Part shown: positions 1 to 64,000 of the stretch, piece by piece
How the letters are laid out: every line of letters begins with the position of its first letter
Position numbering within the stretch: position 1 is the first letter of the stretch
Source: Polyodon spathula
Taxonomy: Eukaryota; Chordata; Actinopteri; Acipenseriformes; Polyodontidae
Assembly: GCF_017654505.1 (NCBI RefSeq)
Contig: NC_054543.1
Location: forward strand, 27,592,747 to 27,656,746
Direction of reading: 5' to 3'
DNA: 64,000 nucleotides
Program-made: the position numbers and the translations under genes
Notes under the pieces: generated by a model
Told to the model about the DNA's origin: nothing
Database searches by the model: none
The model's input: the letters and a program-made list of their open reading frames with translations, nothing else

Positions 1-529
1 CACCTCATGTTTCAGCATGATAATGCACGGCCCCATGTCGCAAGGATCTGTACACAATTCCTGGAAGCTGAAAATGTCCCAGTTCTTCCATGGCCTGCAC
101 ACTCACCAGTATGTCACCCACTGAGCATGTTTGGGATGGTCTGGATTGACGTGTATGACAGCGTGTTCCAGTTCCCGCCAGTATCCAGCAACTTCGCACA
201 GCCATTGAAGAGGAGTGGGACAACATTCCACAGGCCACAATCAACAGCCTGATCAACTCTATGTGAAGGAGATGTGTCGCGCTGCATGAGGCAAATGGTG
301 GTCACACCAGATACTGACTGGTTTTCTGATCCACGCCCCTACCTTTTTTTATTTTTTTTTTTTAAGGTCTCTGTGACCAATAGATGCATATCTGTATTCC
401 CAGTCATGTGAAATCCATAGATTAGAGCCTAATTAATTTATTTCAATTGACTGATTTCCTTATATGAACTGTAACTCAGTAAAATCTTTGAAATTGTTAC
501 ATGTTGCATTTATATTTTTGTTCAGTGTA
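1..529 (+). mobile_element. Tc1-like DNA transposon, 3' part (truncated by window edge)
   Basis: The left edge begins inside a decayed transposase. MFQHDNARPHVARICTQFLE and LPWPAHSP are readable at 7-120, the DDE-domain region typical of Tc1-family elements. Frameshifts after about 120 break the frame, although HV/EEEWDNIPQATINSLI-like sequence is still discernible in other frames to about 265. The A/T-rich 3' UTR and terminal repeat run to ttcagtgta at 521-529. The element is dead and lies in an intron or 3' of hdac4. Confidence 0.88.
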
Positions 530-2090
530 ATTTGTGCAATCCCTGTGCTCACATATTAATGCATGCTTTATCTGCACATGAAGTGATTGTGCAATCCCCG
601 TGCCTAAATCCAACTATATATTTATAATCACTCATGCTACACAGACCCATTTATATCTTGTGCACCACTATATTCACATATAACAGAAAACATGAAACAC
701 ACCACATACAACATAAAAAAAACAAAATATGCACAGGGGCGGGGCACCCTGCCACAATATACTATAATGTGCTGCTTTTTAATTTAATTTGCATTCACAG
801 ATCTCCAGTAGATGATCTTCCTTGGCTCATCAACTACACAGGTGGCAGTGATATTGGAGTTGATTTTCAGCCAAACTATAAAATCTGTGCAGGCACTGTA
901 TATTTCAAGCAAAGAAAAAAATAAAAAACAGAATGTTTTACTTGAAAGCAGACTCCACAACACCTGGACAGGCAGCATTTAGGCATGTCCTCTACAATGT
1001 ACTATTATTTGAAAGTGAAAAATCCAGATGAGCTGTTCCCAAGAATTATCTTTCAACAGCTCAAACAATCGGGTGTCAGTACTGTAAAAAGGTTATTCGT
1101 TTAATGTTAAGTATTTACTAATGTCTACGCAAAATTTCCAAAAAGTATCAGTGCCACTGCTACTGAAATGTTTTGTTCCTCTCTCCTCCTGTAGACAATC
1201 GATTTGTCCATTTGACAGAGATGTTAGATGCCATGTAATTAATCAGGGCTGCAGAAAATTACTTTAATACAGTACTTTAATTTCTGCCCTGTATTGTTGG
1301 AGAGAACAGGCTGCATTTTAAAAAAGCCAACACACTAAAAGCAGACAAACAGAGGAAGAACTACTAAAAAAAGTCACAGTTAGTGGAAGTTAAAAGATAA
1401 TTTAAGATAACGGTGAGGCCATGTGCTAGGAATGCCCATACCAAGTTTCCTCCAAATTAAACGGCTGGTTCTCAAGATATAGCTACAATGGAAGTATGAC
1501 TAAGTCCACAATATCCCTGTCGCTGCAGATAGTTCAACATGAGCTGGGGATAATGATAGGTTTGGTTTTGTCAGATTTTTAAAAATTTGTTTATGGTGTC
1601 TTAAAAGCCAACAATCTTAGCTAACCACAATCCTTTGACAAGAAGCCACTGTTGGTTGCAAATCTCTTACAAGAGACCATAAAATGGCAAGTACACTCTA
1701 TGAGATGCTTTTGTGAGATGCTTTTTTTTTGTTTCTTTTAGCTTTGTACTTGTAGTTGCTGAGCTGTGGATTTCAAAACGGTGGAAAACTGCAAACATTA
1801 TAATTTTTACAGCCCTTATAAACAGAGAAATGAGCTACAGGGGGTAAGGCTCTGTGGTTTTTAGGGAGTAACGCCCAATGCACCTATTACCAGTTGCTGT
1901 GACTGTAAGCGTTTACTGTAAAATGGCCAGTGATGTAGCACTGCAATGTGACCATGGAGTTTTTTTTTTGTTTTTGTTTTTATTGTAGTTTTGCCATATT
2001 TTACCTACAAAATTGCTCTACTATCTGCATCTATGAAGTAAGTACATGGCTTTTTTAAATAAATAAAAATACGCTGATTTACTTTTAATA
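530..2090. other. Intronic/3' hdac4 sequence without a recognisable gene
   Basis: AT-rich, with no coding exon on either strand. It holds a diverged copy of the ccaagtttc..caagatata repeat at about 1420-1500 and homopolymer T runs near 1720 and 1960. Nothing else is recognised. Confidence 0.6.
1420..1500 (+). repeat. Copy of a dispersed 'ccaagttt..tcaagatat' repeat
   Basis: Reads taccaagtttcctccaaatt then ggttctcaagatatagc. The same pattern recurs at about 10090-10175, 15255-15315 and 55661-55740. Only the short core is alignable by eye. The family is unnamed here. Confidence 0.5.
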
Positions 2091-2094
2091 GAAA

Positions 2095-2520
2095 ACGCCA
2101 CCAACAGATTTTGTGGCCTTGCTAAGAGTCCTGCTAAGAGCAACCAGACTAATTGTAAGGCTAAAAGAGTGAGCTGTTAAGATAAGCTGAAAGAACTGAA
2201 TAAATAAGGGGGACTTGATTGAAGCCTTTAAAATGTTATAGAGAGTTGAGAAAATGAAACCTAACCAACAGTTTAAGCACAACGCAGAAACCAGTACCAG
2301 AGGACAGTTGGAAATGAAGTGGAGGCAGTACTTAGGAGGGAAGGAGACACTTCTTTACACTGAAAATGGTGATGGTATAGAAGGGGTTTCCTAGCCATGA
2401 CGTTGATGCTGAATCACTGGGATCCTTTAATTTGGTAGTTTTGGGATCAACCAGCTACTAGGAACTGGCTGATCATTGATGGGCAGAATGGTCTACTTTT
2501 GTCTACTTTTTTACTTGACA
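2095..2520 (+). mobile_element. CR1/L2-like LINE 3' fragment (end of reverse-transcriptase ORF plus tail)
   Basis: Broken frames read KGDLIEAFKML, then FK..TRGQLE, and end in gatgggcagaatggtctact. This corresponds to the GDLIE-FKIL and TRGH-KL motifs at the C-terminal end of CR1/L2-type LINE ORF2, followed by the usual gatgggc-gaatggcct 3' terminus. It is 5'-truncated and non-coding. Related fragments are at 6190-6235, 21598-21960, 36945-37240 and 62555-62985. Confidence 0.7.
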
Positions 2521-3060
2521 TTTTGGAACCTGTTTTGAAGAGAAATGTCAATGAACATGACTAGCTACCAAGGAGCCTTATACTTATTGTTCTGGTCTAG
2601 TATTATACTACATTAAAGTAATTGTATTCCTCTTTGTTAATGTTCCTTTGCACTTATTTGAGTACAGGGCCCCTTTTTTCAATTATATGTGTGAAAGTAG
2701 AAAGGGCAACCCTGCTGAGACAAAGCATCAACTCACAGAAACATAAGTGTGATGGATACAGTTAAAATTCCTGTCTGAGCAAACATGGTTTCTTTTGGGT
2801 GTGTACCTAATCAATCACCTGTGGTGCATGCTTCCTGAAAGGTGTACTGTATTAAAATTCTCAAAATAGGGAACATTTTTGCCGTCCAATCAAGGATACA
2901 GTACATTTATTTGATTTACATATTGGTACTGTATCTTATGGTATCCACATTTTTTTTTTTAAATTTGGAATCTTGCAATACAAATATTGGGGTTGTGTTC
3001 TGAATGTATTTAAACTTGGATGTTACTGTTGTTTTTGTTGACTGGATTATAATACTGTGA

Positions 3061-3180
3061 ACATAATTTTGATCTTTTATTTAACATCATGGAATCAAAG
3101 TAACTACAAAATGGTATTGCAAAAGTCAACAGGAAGGCATAATAGTAGCACAGTATTTCATGTTAGATTTGGAAATGTCA
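3061..3180 (+). repeat. Fragment of a TIR element family shared with 5486-5712 and 56685-56800
   Basis: gatcttttatttaacatcat, then actacaaaatggtattgcaa and tagcacagtatttcatgtta, match the reverse complement of 5486-5600 almost position by position. This copy has no terminal repeat left. Confidence 0.6.
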
Positions 3181-3184
3181 CATT

Positions 3185-5480
3185 TTTCTCTTTGTCAGGT
3201 TTTTTTTAAGCATATGGAAAACTTAACTGTATGTAATTCAACATACGTAAAATTATTCAGCAGGCTTCATTCGAATGTAAGAAGTGATACTAAACTTTTA
3301 GCCACAGCTGTTCGGTATTCTTGCACAGGCACTTGTTTCTACTTTTAAATCTGTTTTCAAGTGTACTACTAGATTAATAACCAGATTAATAGCATTGTAA
3401 ATTATGAAATGACCAGGGACCAAGAACAGGGGATTTGATAAGGGAGAGTCTTCATTTTGTTTGTAATTTCAACTATTTTTTTTAAACCTAAACATGACTG
3501 TGGAACACAGCAGCGTTTATTAATAATGTAAGCACTGTACATTCATGAGGATGCATTACAAGCAGTAGCGGTATATATGAATACATGTGGAATTCATAAT
3601 CAAAATGGGAAAACAACCCTTATGAGAGTATATCTGAATACCTGCCACTTACTGTGACAACTTACAAACAAACAGGCAGCAATTATTTTGCATTTTCCTT
3701 TACTGCCAGTGAGAGGGTGTACTTTAAATAGCTAAATGCTACTACAAATGTATAATAGGTGCTGCCTTGTTATAGTGAAGCGATCCAAGCAAAGAATGCT
3801 CATCAAATTATACAGACAGACATTAGACAGCATAGAGAAGCAAAACTTTCTCATCATCCGCCAGGTACAATGAGTTGGTAAACCAAGTAGCTTCCTTACA
3901 ATAGCCCTCAATCACCAGACAATGCAAGTCTGAAGTCTTTGAAGGTACATAGAAGCTTCCTGTTGACTTCATGATGTATTACAACTAGATATCAGAGAGA
4001 ACAAATGGAGCCCAACTAAAACCTCTGTGCTGGGAATGGTCCAGACTTAACCGTAGCGGCTATTGGTTTTTATTTTCTATCGCTTTTGATGTTCACCCCT
4101 GAAACTTGGATCGTAATTTTTTTTTTGTTTTGTTTTAAATAATTTTGGCACCACTGTAAGTGTTCAATAGTTATCATACATAAAAAAATTTGTTTGTTGT
4201 GTTAATCAATTTGACTGGCTAATTTTGACTGTCTCTGATACTTAAGGATTTTGTGACGGCGACAGCAGTTATGACAAGTAATGAGGACTAGACTCAGACA
4301 CAACTCGGCAAATCACCTTTACAGACTCCACAAGGGGAAGCTGGGATGATTGATGCCACCTTGTTAAACCTAAGGCATTTGGTGCTGTTTAAGTCATAGG
4401 GATTCTAAATCATATTCAAGTTCACTTTACCTTGGCGTATGAAGCTGTTGTGGTGTTTGCCATTTTTTGTGCCTATTTTTGCAATCCATTTTCATCTACG
4501 AATGACAAATTTCAAACTGACAGAAACTAAAAATACTGAATGTAATTCTGCATTACCCCAACCTGCAAGTGCCGCTGAGTTGTTTTGCACAAAACCCTAT
4601 AAAAAGGCTGCAGTGGATCAGAAATTTTGCATTGCATTAACGCTGTGAGTCTCTTACCTGCTTAGCTTAATTACTGGTAGCAATGTACTATGAATAGGGC
4701 AAAACTGTACTAAACACAGACCTGTGCTAAAATCCATCCAATGCTGGTCAGTTCCTGCATTGTGCATCAGTGCAAGAATAAGGTAGCCTGCGTTGGAGAC
4801 AGACGATGGGCTAAAGGCATATGAAGGCTATCTGCTGTCGAGCTCACAGGGTTTTCCACTGGTTCCCTTTGCAAAAACATCAAAGCCTTGTCATCTGGCA
4901 GTGCAGAGAGCTGGTTTGAGTTAAGTTCAAATCTCCACTGTTTCCAAGTTCATGGTGAAAGTGCCTGAGCTTCTGGATTTCATTAGAGACAATTTTCTTA
5001 TCTTTTTTTTGTGTGCCTCTCATTCTTTTTTCATCTCAGTCTTGATCCCCTGCAAATGCCACGTGGCACTGGGTTTAAATAACAAGGTGCTGCCTTCAAA
5101 GCACAGATTGTCTCAGGGGCCCCACAAACTAGAAAAAGAAAAAATCTGCAGTGGATCTATCGGCTGTTGAGTGCTTCTTCCAGAACTCATGTGAGACTAT
5201 AAATTCTGAACATCCAAGCTCTACTGTATGCTTATATCAATAAGAACAGGCCCAGGAGACTTGATACTCACACAACAAGGGGAAATAAAAGCCGTTTTAG
5301 ATGAAAGGTTTAGGAGTTGTGTTTTAAAAGCCTACCCTCCGATAGCCAGGTTTCTTCTAGAGCCTACAGTAGACCACAGGAGGTCAACAAACCGTTGTGT
5401 GGTTTCCATTGCTGCAGGCCAAGCATTTGTTATGGACGCAGGGGTAACAACCTCTTCAGTTCCCATACCAACGGAAATGA
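3185..5480. other. hdac4 intron/3' sequence, no gene seen
   Basis: There are several short ORFs (for example at 4439-4648 and 4952-5170) with no recognisable protein similarity, normal for AT-rich intron. No repeats were recognised with confidence. Confidence 0.5.
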
Positions 5481-5485
5481 ATGCT

Positions 5486-5712
5486 GTAATTTTTCAAAAT
5501 CTAACACAAAATACTGTACTACTATTATTGCTTCCGGTACACTTTTGCAATATCATTTTGTAGTTTCTTTGATTACATGATCTTAAATAAAAGATCTCAA
5601 TTGTGTTCATATGTTTTTTTTTTTTTTTTTTTTGTTTGTTTGTTTTTTTAAATTAATGTCTCAATCCTAAAACTCTAGGTGATGCAAAACTTTTGGCCAT
5701 AGGTGTAGTTTC
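5486..5712 (-). repeat. TIR DNA-element fragment ending in a 'ggccaaaagttttgcatcac' terminus
   Basis: On the minus strand it begins ctatggccaaaagttttgca at about 5705, and continues through a poly-A/T run at 5611-5650 to internal sequence shared with 3061-3180. The terminus is Tc1/mariner-like. The 56685-56800 copy has this terminus on the opposite strand. Confidence 0.6.
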
Positions 5713-5789
5713 CCGCCTTGGATAATGTGGAGATGATTCTAGATGCCAGCACCAAATGAATTACTATGTATGATTTCTAAAATCCATTT

Positions 5790-6085
5790 AAATAGATATA
5801 GGGACAGACGTGGGTAAAGTAACACAGGAGAAAGGTATCGGCAAGGGTTTAGCACCGAATAAACAAAGTGACCATCGACTAAATCGCATGTGATTACGAA
5901 GCATGCAGTTTCAGGTGGATGGAAGTACAGTTCCTGTTGCAATCTAAAAACACTGTATTAAAAAAAAAATAATATAATGCACAAACAGCAAAGTGTTATG
6001 AAACGGTAATGTTCCTAAAGGGGCGACTAGTCGATCTGGAGTAATTGACTATTTTTACCTGAACTATTCAACTATGTCTAACTAT
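5790..6085. repeat. Diverged repeat with CGACTAGTCGA, related to 17690-17960
   Basis: catgcagtttcaggtggatg..gaagtacag..tgcaatct here pairs with tgcggtttcaaatggaagga..agcacag..tgcaatcc at 17724. Both are followed about 100-180 bp later by ggcgactagtcga and tattt..ttacct. It is probably a non-autonomous DNA element; class not determined. Confidence 0.5.
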
Positions 6086-6189
6086 TAGTTGTTCTGCAAG
6101 CTGTCACAATACTTTTCATTGTGGCCCGTAGAGGGCACTGACTATTCATAATTTACACAAAGCAGAATGACAGTTTTAAGATCAGTCAG

Positions 6190-6235
6190 CTACTATGGGC
6201 AGAATGGCCGCCTCTCGTTCGTAAATGTTCTTATT
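6190..6235 (+). mobile_element. Very short 3' terminal piece of the CR1/L2-like LINE
   Basis: tatgggcagaatggccgcct then ctcgttcgtaaatgttctta matches the terminal sequence of the family seen at 2480-2520 and, in reverse, at 21598, 36945 and 62555. It is an extreme 5' truncation, as is common for LINEs. Confidence 0.55.
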
Positions 6236-7072
6236 ATTTCTCTTGCATTTAAATTAGGGAGAGGTTGATGTACAGGTACTACCCAGTCAGCTCTGGCTAT
6301 TCTGCAGGTTTTAAAATTACATTCTAACAAACTTATAACAATATGCATAACTGGAAATAAACAACTAATTGATTTTATTGTTCCGGCATGAAGATAGGTA
6401 AAGAGCAGCTTTCACTGTCTTCACTAATGACTAGCTCTTTAAAGGTAAAATGATAGCAATGACTGATATTTCTTAATTTGATAAGATTTAAAACTGACAA
6501 GTCTCATACTCTCCATGCGTTCCCAGCAAATAAAATACTACAACGCATAAAGGAAAGGAAAAAAAAAGAAACATTGAAAAATCCACTTCAGACACCGGGG
6601 ATGATCTATTTCAACACTTCTGGCATGGTTTGAAAGTCTGTAGCAGCATGCTACATGATTAAAGGAGCCAATGGAGAATACACTGTTATTACGGTTTTGA
6701 TAAAAAAAAATGAAAAGTAATAAGCAGACAAAATATGAGCTTTGTTTTTCATTACGGACATAGTCAAAAGGTGGAAAAATGAATGTTAAAACCAATGAAC
6801 ACAAAGACACAAAAAATGTCTGTGTTAAAATAAAGTCTGCTTGAACCATTAGAACACAAATGAGTAAATCGAAAATCAGGACACCCTGTAAGTAAGTATA
6901 TATAATTTATAGTGTGTTAATTATAAAGGGTTTCTTACAGAGTGCTAATAATGTCTGTGGGAGTTTGTCAAACGTCTCTGGCTTCTGTTGCTGTTAATAC
7001 ACACATTACCCAGTATACATTCGTGCATGGAATAGCGTGTGTATGGCCATGTATATTTGAGCCTTGTCTTAC

Positions 7073-59768
<52,696 letters not shown>

Positions 59769-59844
59769 CTGCAGGGGAGAGAAGAGAGGAAAAATGATGA
59801 CATGTTGAAATAACACATTGTGTCGGCATGAAAAAGTAGGCCAT

Positions 59845-60250
59845 CCTAACATACGAGAGGGGTGTTGCTGCAGAACGAAGGCACAGAGTAGCTCCCACAG
59901 AGTAGCTCACACAGTGTAGCTCACACAGGGTAGTGCTGGGTGTGCAACTTGTCATAGACGTCATCATTATATGCTACAGCCCGATCACATAAGGATGATA
60001 AATTTAGGTACTAAAACTAAGTTTATTTCAAAGCAATAACGTAACCTTAAAGCTAAGGTTCGTGGGGTATTATGGTCACGTGGTAGGGGTGCTGAGAGTC
60101 AGTGAAGCACAACATAAATTACAAGCTGCGCACGCAGCACTACCCTGTGTGAGCTACCCTGCGAGAGCTACGCTGTGTGAGCTACCCTGCAAGAGCTACG
60201 CTATGGGAGCCTTCATTCTGCAGCTATATACTCTTGTAACATACAGCAAA
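59845..60250. mobile_element. Inverted-repeat element with GTAGCTCacaca minisatellite arms
   Basis: The left arm, ctgcagaacgaagg then gtagctc-acacag units ending agggtagtgctg (59868-59939), is mirrored by cagcactaccctgtgtgagc..gagctac..ccttcattctgcagc (60136-60223). Each arm contains 3-5 copies of a unit of about 15 bp, gtagctc(acacag/ttgcag)ng. Arm length differs by unit number. It lies about 75 bp upstream of an hdac4 exon. Confidence 0.7.
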
Positions 60251-60884
60251 AACATGCATAATGAACACTCCTACTGTAACACCCCTGTTTTGAGGATAAG
60301 CCCAAAGTTTGCCCTCCTGTTCCTTTCAGAAATACAAACAACTTTATCAATATTATAAAAGCAGTGAAAAACGTAATTGTGCTGAAGGAGCTGTATTGGG
60401 TATTGTTTCTTGGGTATTTAGTTTTCTTTTAAAATACAGTACATGCAGGCAAACTCAATATAGGCCATTCTGTAGCTTTTGACAACTGAACCAATTTGGT
60501 GTCCACATCATAAAAATATGGCCTGTTATAACTTCCTGTTACAAATGTCCATACAACGAGTGGTGAAGATACTGCCTTCATTATCTCAACCAATCACCAT
60601 CATTTTCAACTGAAACACCACTTAGTGTTTATTAGTCTCAGGACTGCCTCAGGATTGGTTATTTTACACCAAATTCCTAATACTGTCACCTCCATCTGGA
60701 AGCAAAAGTAACACCTTTCAGACCAATCAATTCAATATATTACTATTATCTTCATTAATGTAAAATATTATTAAAATAATACAAAAATAACAGCATTATA
60801 AGACTCCACTCCAAGTTTTACTTTGATATGTTTTTTTTTTTTATCCATAATCATCCTAAGCTTCTAAATGTATATTTCAGTTCC

Positions 60885-61118
60885 TGTTTGGGCCTCACTC
60901 TTTCTGTATCTACATGGGAACATCCTGGTAAAAACACATTTCCAGGTACCCAGTACTGCCCTGCTGGCAGACTGCCAACCTGCTGCCCCCAAGGAAGACA
61001 ATCCATTTTAGGCTGACTGCTCGGCTCAAATCGACCCCCGACCAAGAGTTGAACCTGCCGCCTCAGAGTCCAGTGGGACGTGCCGCATGGGTAACCACAA
61101 CACCACTCGCTTTAAAAT
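60885..61118 (-). mobile_element. tRNA-derived SINE-like element
   Basis: The minus strand starts gcgagtggtgttgtggttac and carries box-B-like GGTTCAACTCT about 55 bp downstream (about 61047-61057), consistent with a tRNA-derived head. The 3' limit is uncertain and no target-site duplication was recognised. It lacks tRNA folding integrity, so it is not called as a tRNA gene. Confidence 0.45.
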
Positions 61119-62554
61119 ATCTGAAGCAGCTGCAACCCAAAGCTTTTTATTCCAGTATGCCTTTACGAATAGCAAGTCATCTTTTAGAGTAAAACGTTTT
61201 TCTTTTTACTCAGCTATTTCAAAGTTCTGGATTAACAGCATTTTATCATCACACATACAGATACAGAGAAGACGACTACCGTAGTAACGTTGGCAGATAA
61301 ATTGCTGCTGAAAGAGAATACATGAAACTGAAGGATCCAGAAGAGGATTACCTGGCAAAGCAAGGCACACCACTCAGGTTTGGGATATTGCTAATCAATT
61401 AGAAACCAAGCGACCAATTCATTTCCACCAAAACTGAACTGCAAACAGAGCACAGACTGAGCGGCCTCAAAAAGTTTAATTTACTCCTCAAAGCCATCAA
61501 GCCGCATAAGCAAAAACTAAAACAGAGTGCAGTACAGCGCACACAATGACTGAATGCACCCCTGGTTAGTGGTAATGTGTCCTTTTTTTACACAGCGTGC
61601 AAGTGGCAGCTTTGAAAAGGAATGCCAGGAAGTTAAGCGTCCTTCAGTATAAATACATTATAGTACACTACTATACTAAATAACAAATGACAAAGAAATG
61701 AATACAATTCAGAAAGGAAAATGTGCTCTTTAGAAATGCAATCATAATAATAACAACATGGGCTATACAGTTCAAAGAAACTTTTACAGTAAAGTAATCC
61801 ATCGCATATCGACTGCGGTGGGTCTAGAGTAAGGGTGAATATGTAAAAAGTCGGATGAAAGAATCCTGTTTTAAATACCATTATACACAGCTGTAACAAT
61901 TACAATATTCAAACAATTACTATATTTACACAATTATAGTTTTGAGATTCAGCTTTTATCATGGAGAGTCCCTAAATCCCTTGTTTAGAAAGATACAGGG
62001 TATTAATGCTTGTGGCAGAGTAGCTGTCTGCCGTGCATTCGCTGCTGAGTGACAGGCATGGAGGTTGAAGTTGATAGGTGAACAGGATTTATTTTCATAG
62101 CAACACACTGAACAGCTCATGTGACCCTACCAGCAATGGCAGCGGATGAAGCACATACAACACAGTGTACGAAAACTTTGGTAGGACCTACAATCTCTGA
62201 ACTAATCTTCTCTGTTCAATAATAAACTAATGTTGCTGAAGAGGTTGATCACGGTGGATAAACGGTTAGGGCGGACATGTGACGGGTGGATCCTCAATGG
62301 ATTACTGTAAATGTAATTTGAATCGCCATTGGTACTGTGATACTGTCTCATACAACACAGTACAGTATTTAATTCAGAGAAATTAAATCAACCAATATTG
62401 AAATATGTTCCGGTACGTGACAAGCAAGGCCTCTCGTTTTCAAACAAGTTATTTCTCACTAAAGATCTGCAAGTCACTAAAATCAGCATGTTTACTGCAT
62501 TGTATGTAGCACGACAGACACTCTAATGTGACATTAAATATGCTACAACACCAG

Positions 62555-62985
62555 TACAATATAAGAACACAACAAAAGCAACAGGCCAGTTGGCTCATTG
62601 AGGCTTGTCCAGTTCCCAGTAGCTGACTGACCTCAGAACTCCATCCAGCTAGTCCTTAGGAATCCCAGCGACTAAGCAGCTTCCCATTCCTCCCATCCAT
62701 TTCTTATCCTCCAATGTGAATCTGCTTCCAGTCTGGTCTCCCCTAATCCATCTTTGTTCAAAACTAAATAGGTTCTGTTCCCTCATACCTTTTAGTACAG
62801 GTTTTAGTGTGATTGCTCTTAGCTGGACTCTCTCCAAAGCTGCAATGTCCTTTAAGTAATGCAGGCACCAATTCCATGCGGCCTCACCAGTGGGTTAAGC
62901 AAGCTCATCATAACCTCCCTGGATTTATACACTGTTAAGTATACATCATAGCTACACTTAGCTATACACCAAGCCTTTTTAATTG
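62555..62985 (-). mobile_element. CR1/L2-like LINE fragment (ORF2 C-terminal region)
   Basis: The minus-strand ORF at 62649-62837 reads MERVQLRAITLKPVLKGMRE then FSFEQRWIRGD, matching the LE-VQRRA..L-L..RR-RGDLI block of CR1/L2-like ORF2 ends. The plus-strand left end (acaggccagttggctcattg) is the degraded 3' terminus. It is the longest of the five copies and is not functional. Confidence 0.7.
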
Positions 62986-64000
62986 ATGTTCACATCCCAA
63001 GTTATTTCGACACTTTATGCCATGCTACAGGACAACTGGGACACATCTACTGCGCATTGTATCTAATCTTGTTGTGCTTTATCAACAATGGAACCATAGA
63101 GCCACTTAACTACTAGGAGGCAGCATATTAGAAACTACCCATATACAGTTGACTCACGGCTGGTCTAAATTGACAGAAGTCAGGGTCAGTCCATTCAGCA
63201 TCCACGACAAATAGTAGGCATGCATTTCATTTTCTGCTTTAAGATTACAAGAGTCTCAGTGCACATTAATATCTGAAGAGTCAAGTGAGAAACATACTCA
63301 TTATTTGGTTTAAAAATGTGTCACTTATGCAGCCTTCTTCTGTGCACAAGTTCATTAAACAGTACAGCATTTCCAAATTAATCCAAAGTACATTCAACTG
63401 TTGCCACTACTGTAGAAAGTTCTACACCCTCTCCAAATGCTTTGAAATGGATCCACCTATTTTAGGATTACTGTATAAGGTTCAATGTTGATTCAATAAA
63501 CAAACAATGAAGACAGAAAAAAGACCACTGAAGCTTGCTGCATTAACCAGTCAACTGCGTAAAACTATAGGAATGTTATATAGACAAATTATATCGCATG
63601 GTCCAGAGTAAGTGATTAGAAGACTGTGATGGCAGATCATATTCTAACCAATTCTGGCTTATCGCTCTTAGAGGTTTGATATTTTTTTGTTACTCTGAAG
63701 TTGTGGGGGAAATGCGGGAGGGACGGCAAAATACAATTGCATATACAAGTAGACCCAGAATAAAAGGTCAGAAAACGCCTGCGTCAGACTGTGCAACTGC
63801 AACCAGAGCACCGCAGTACTGACGTGTTAATTTTTTTTGTGAATGTGAACCCAATTACAAAAGGGCTTGCATAGCAGTATGCAGGATAGAGGAATGCTAT
63901 GTACATTCATGCATCTTACCATGCTGATACGTCAAGAGTGACTCGCTGCCACTCTGCTCTAGAACAGTCCAAATGCCACAAGTTCAAGCCATACACAGCG

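Larger units (their letters stand above)
59769..64000. other. hdac4 upstream intron, incomplete
   Basis: From the acceptor at 59769 to the window edge. It holds the inverted-repeat element at 59845-60250, a SINE-like element at about 60885-61118 and a LINE fragment at 62555-62985. I looked for the first coding exon (Met..DGLSGR..VNHMPST) and did not see it. Confidence 0.55.

Noticed and set aside
5228..5563. 111-codon ORF
   Set aside because: No recognised similarity; its end overlaps a TIR repeat fragment; isolated in AT-rich intron.
61040..61118. A tRNA gene on the minus strand
   Set aside because: Box-B-like match only; the sequence does not give a convincing cloverleaf and is followed by a SINE-like body.
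59769..64000. First coding exon or promoter of hdac4 in the right flank
   Set aside because: No sequence resembling the N-terminal [20 protein letters not shown]-type peptide and no CpG-rich region were seen.

Overview
The window is vertebrate nuclear DNA, AT-rich and intron-dominated. It is taken up almost entirely by the middle of one large gene on the minus strand. By conceptual splicing I recover 19 consecutive coding exons between 7073 and 59768. Every junction has GT-AG ends and every reading phase is compatible. Together they encode about 883 residues of a class IIa histone deacetylase. The sequence follows HDAC4 rather than HDAC5, HDAC7 or HDAC9. The repeats point to a ray-finned fish: Tc1-like transposons, tRNA-derived SINEs, a CR1/L2-like LINE 3' end and the fish-typical retroposon tail motif TAAGTCGCC..GGATAA. 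I suspect a non-teleost such as a sturgeon or paddlefish, but that is an impression and not proven.

Layout, read 5' to 3' on the minus strand (right to left): 64000-59769 is upstream intron, and the first coding exon is not in the window. Exons at 59524-59768, 51478-51628 and 50542-50662 encode the glutamine-rich N-terminal helix and the MEF2-binding segment. Exons from 45837-45958 down to 18049-18235 encode the disordered regulatory region, with the NLS, the three 14-3-3/CaMK serine sites, the PSLPNI ankyrin-binding motif, the SUMO motif and a lineage-specific polyQ tract. Exons from 16825-16958 down to 7073-7170 encode about two thirds of the deacetylase domain, including the structural zinc cysteines, the GHH dyad and the DVHHGNG zinc site. 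The remaining exons, with the last zinc Asp, the class IIa His and the NES, lie to the left of position 1. No exon was found in 1-7072.

Introns carry many repeats: two Tc1-family transposons (1-529 and 19213-20771, both dead), a SINE with 14-bp target-site duplications (41496-41953), two further tRNA-derived SINE-like elements, five fragments of one CR1/L2-like LINE family, several small inverted-repeat elements, and a 640-bp near-perfect palindrome (38846-39489) nested in an (ATT)n tract with a single-armed relative at 47433-47729.

The most interesting gene-level observation is at 14840-14970. The expected splice donor after the conserved LDSKxLL peptide appears to be missing. A strong donor 15-16 nt upstream, inside the exon, would splice in frame and delete five conserved residues. 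No second gene, RNA gene, operon or CRISPR array was found.
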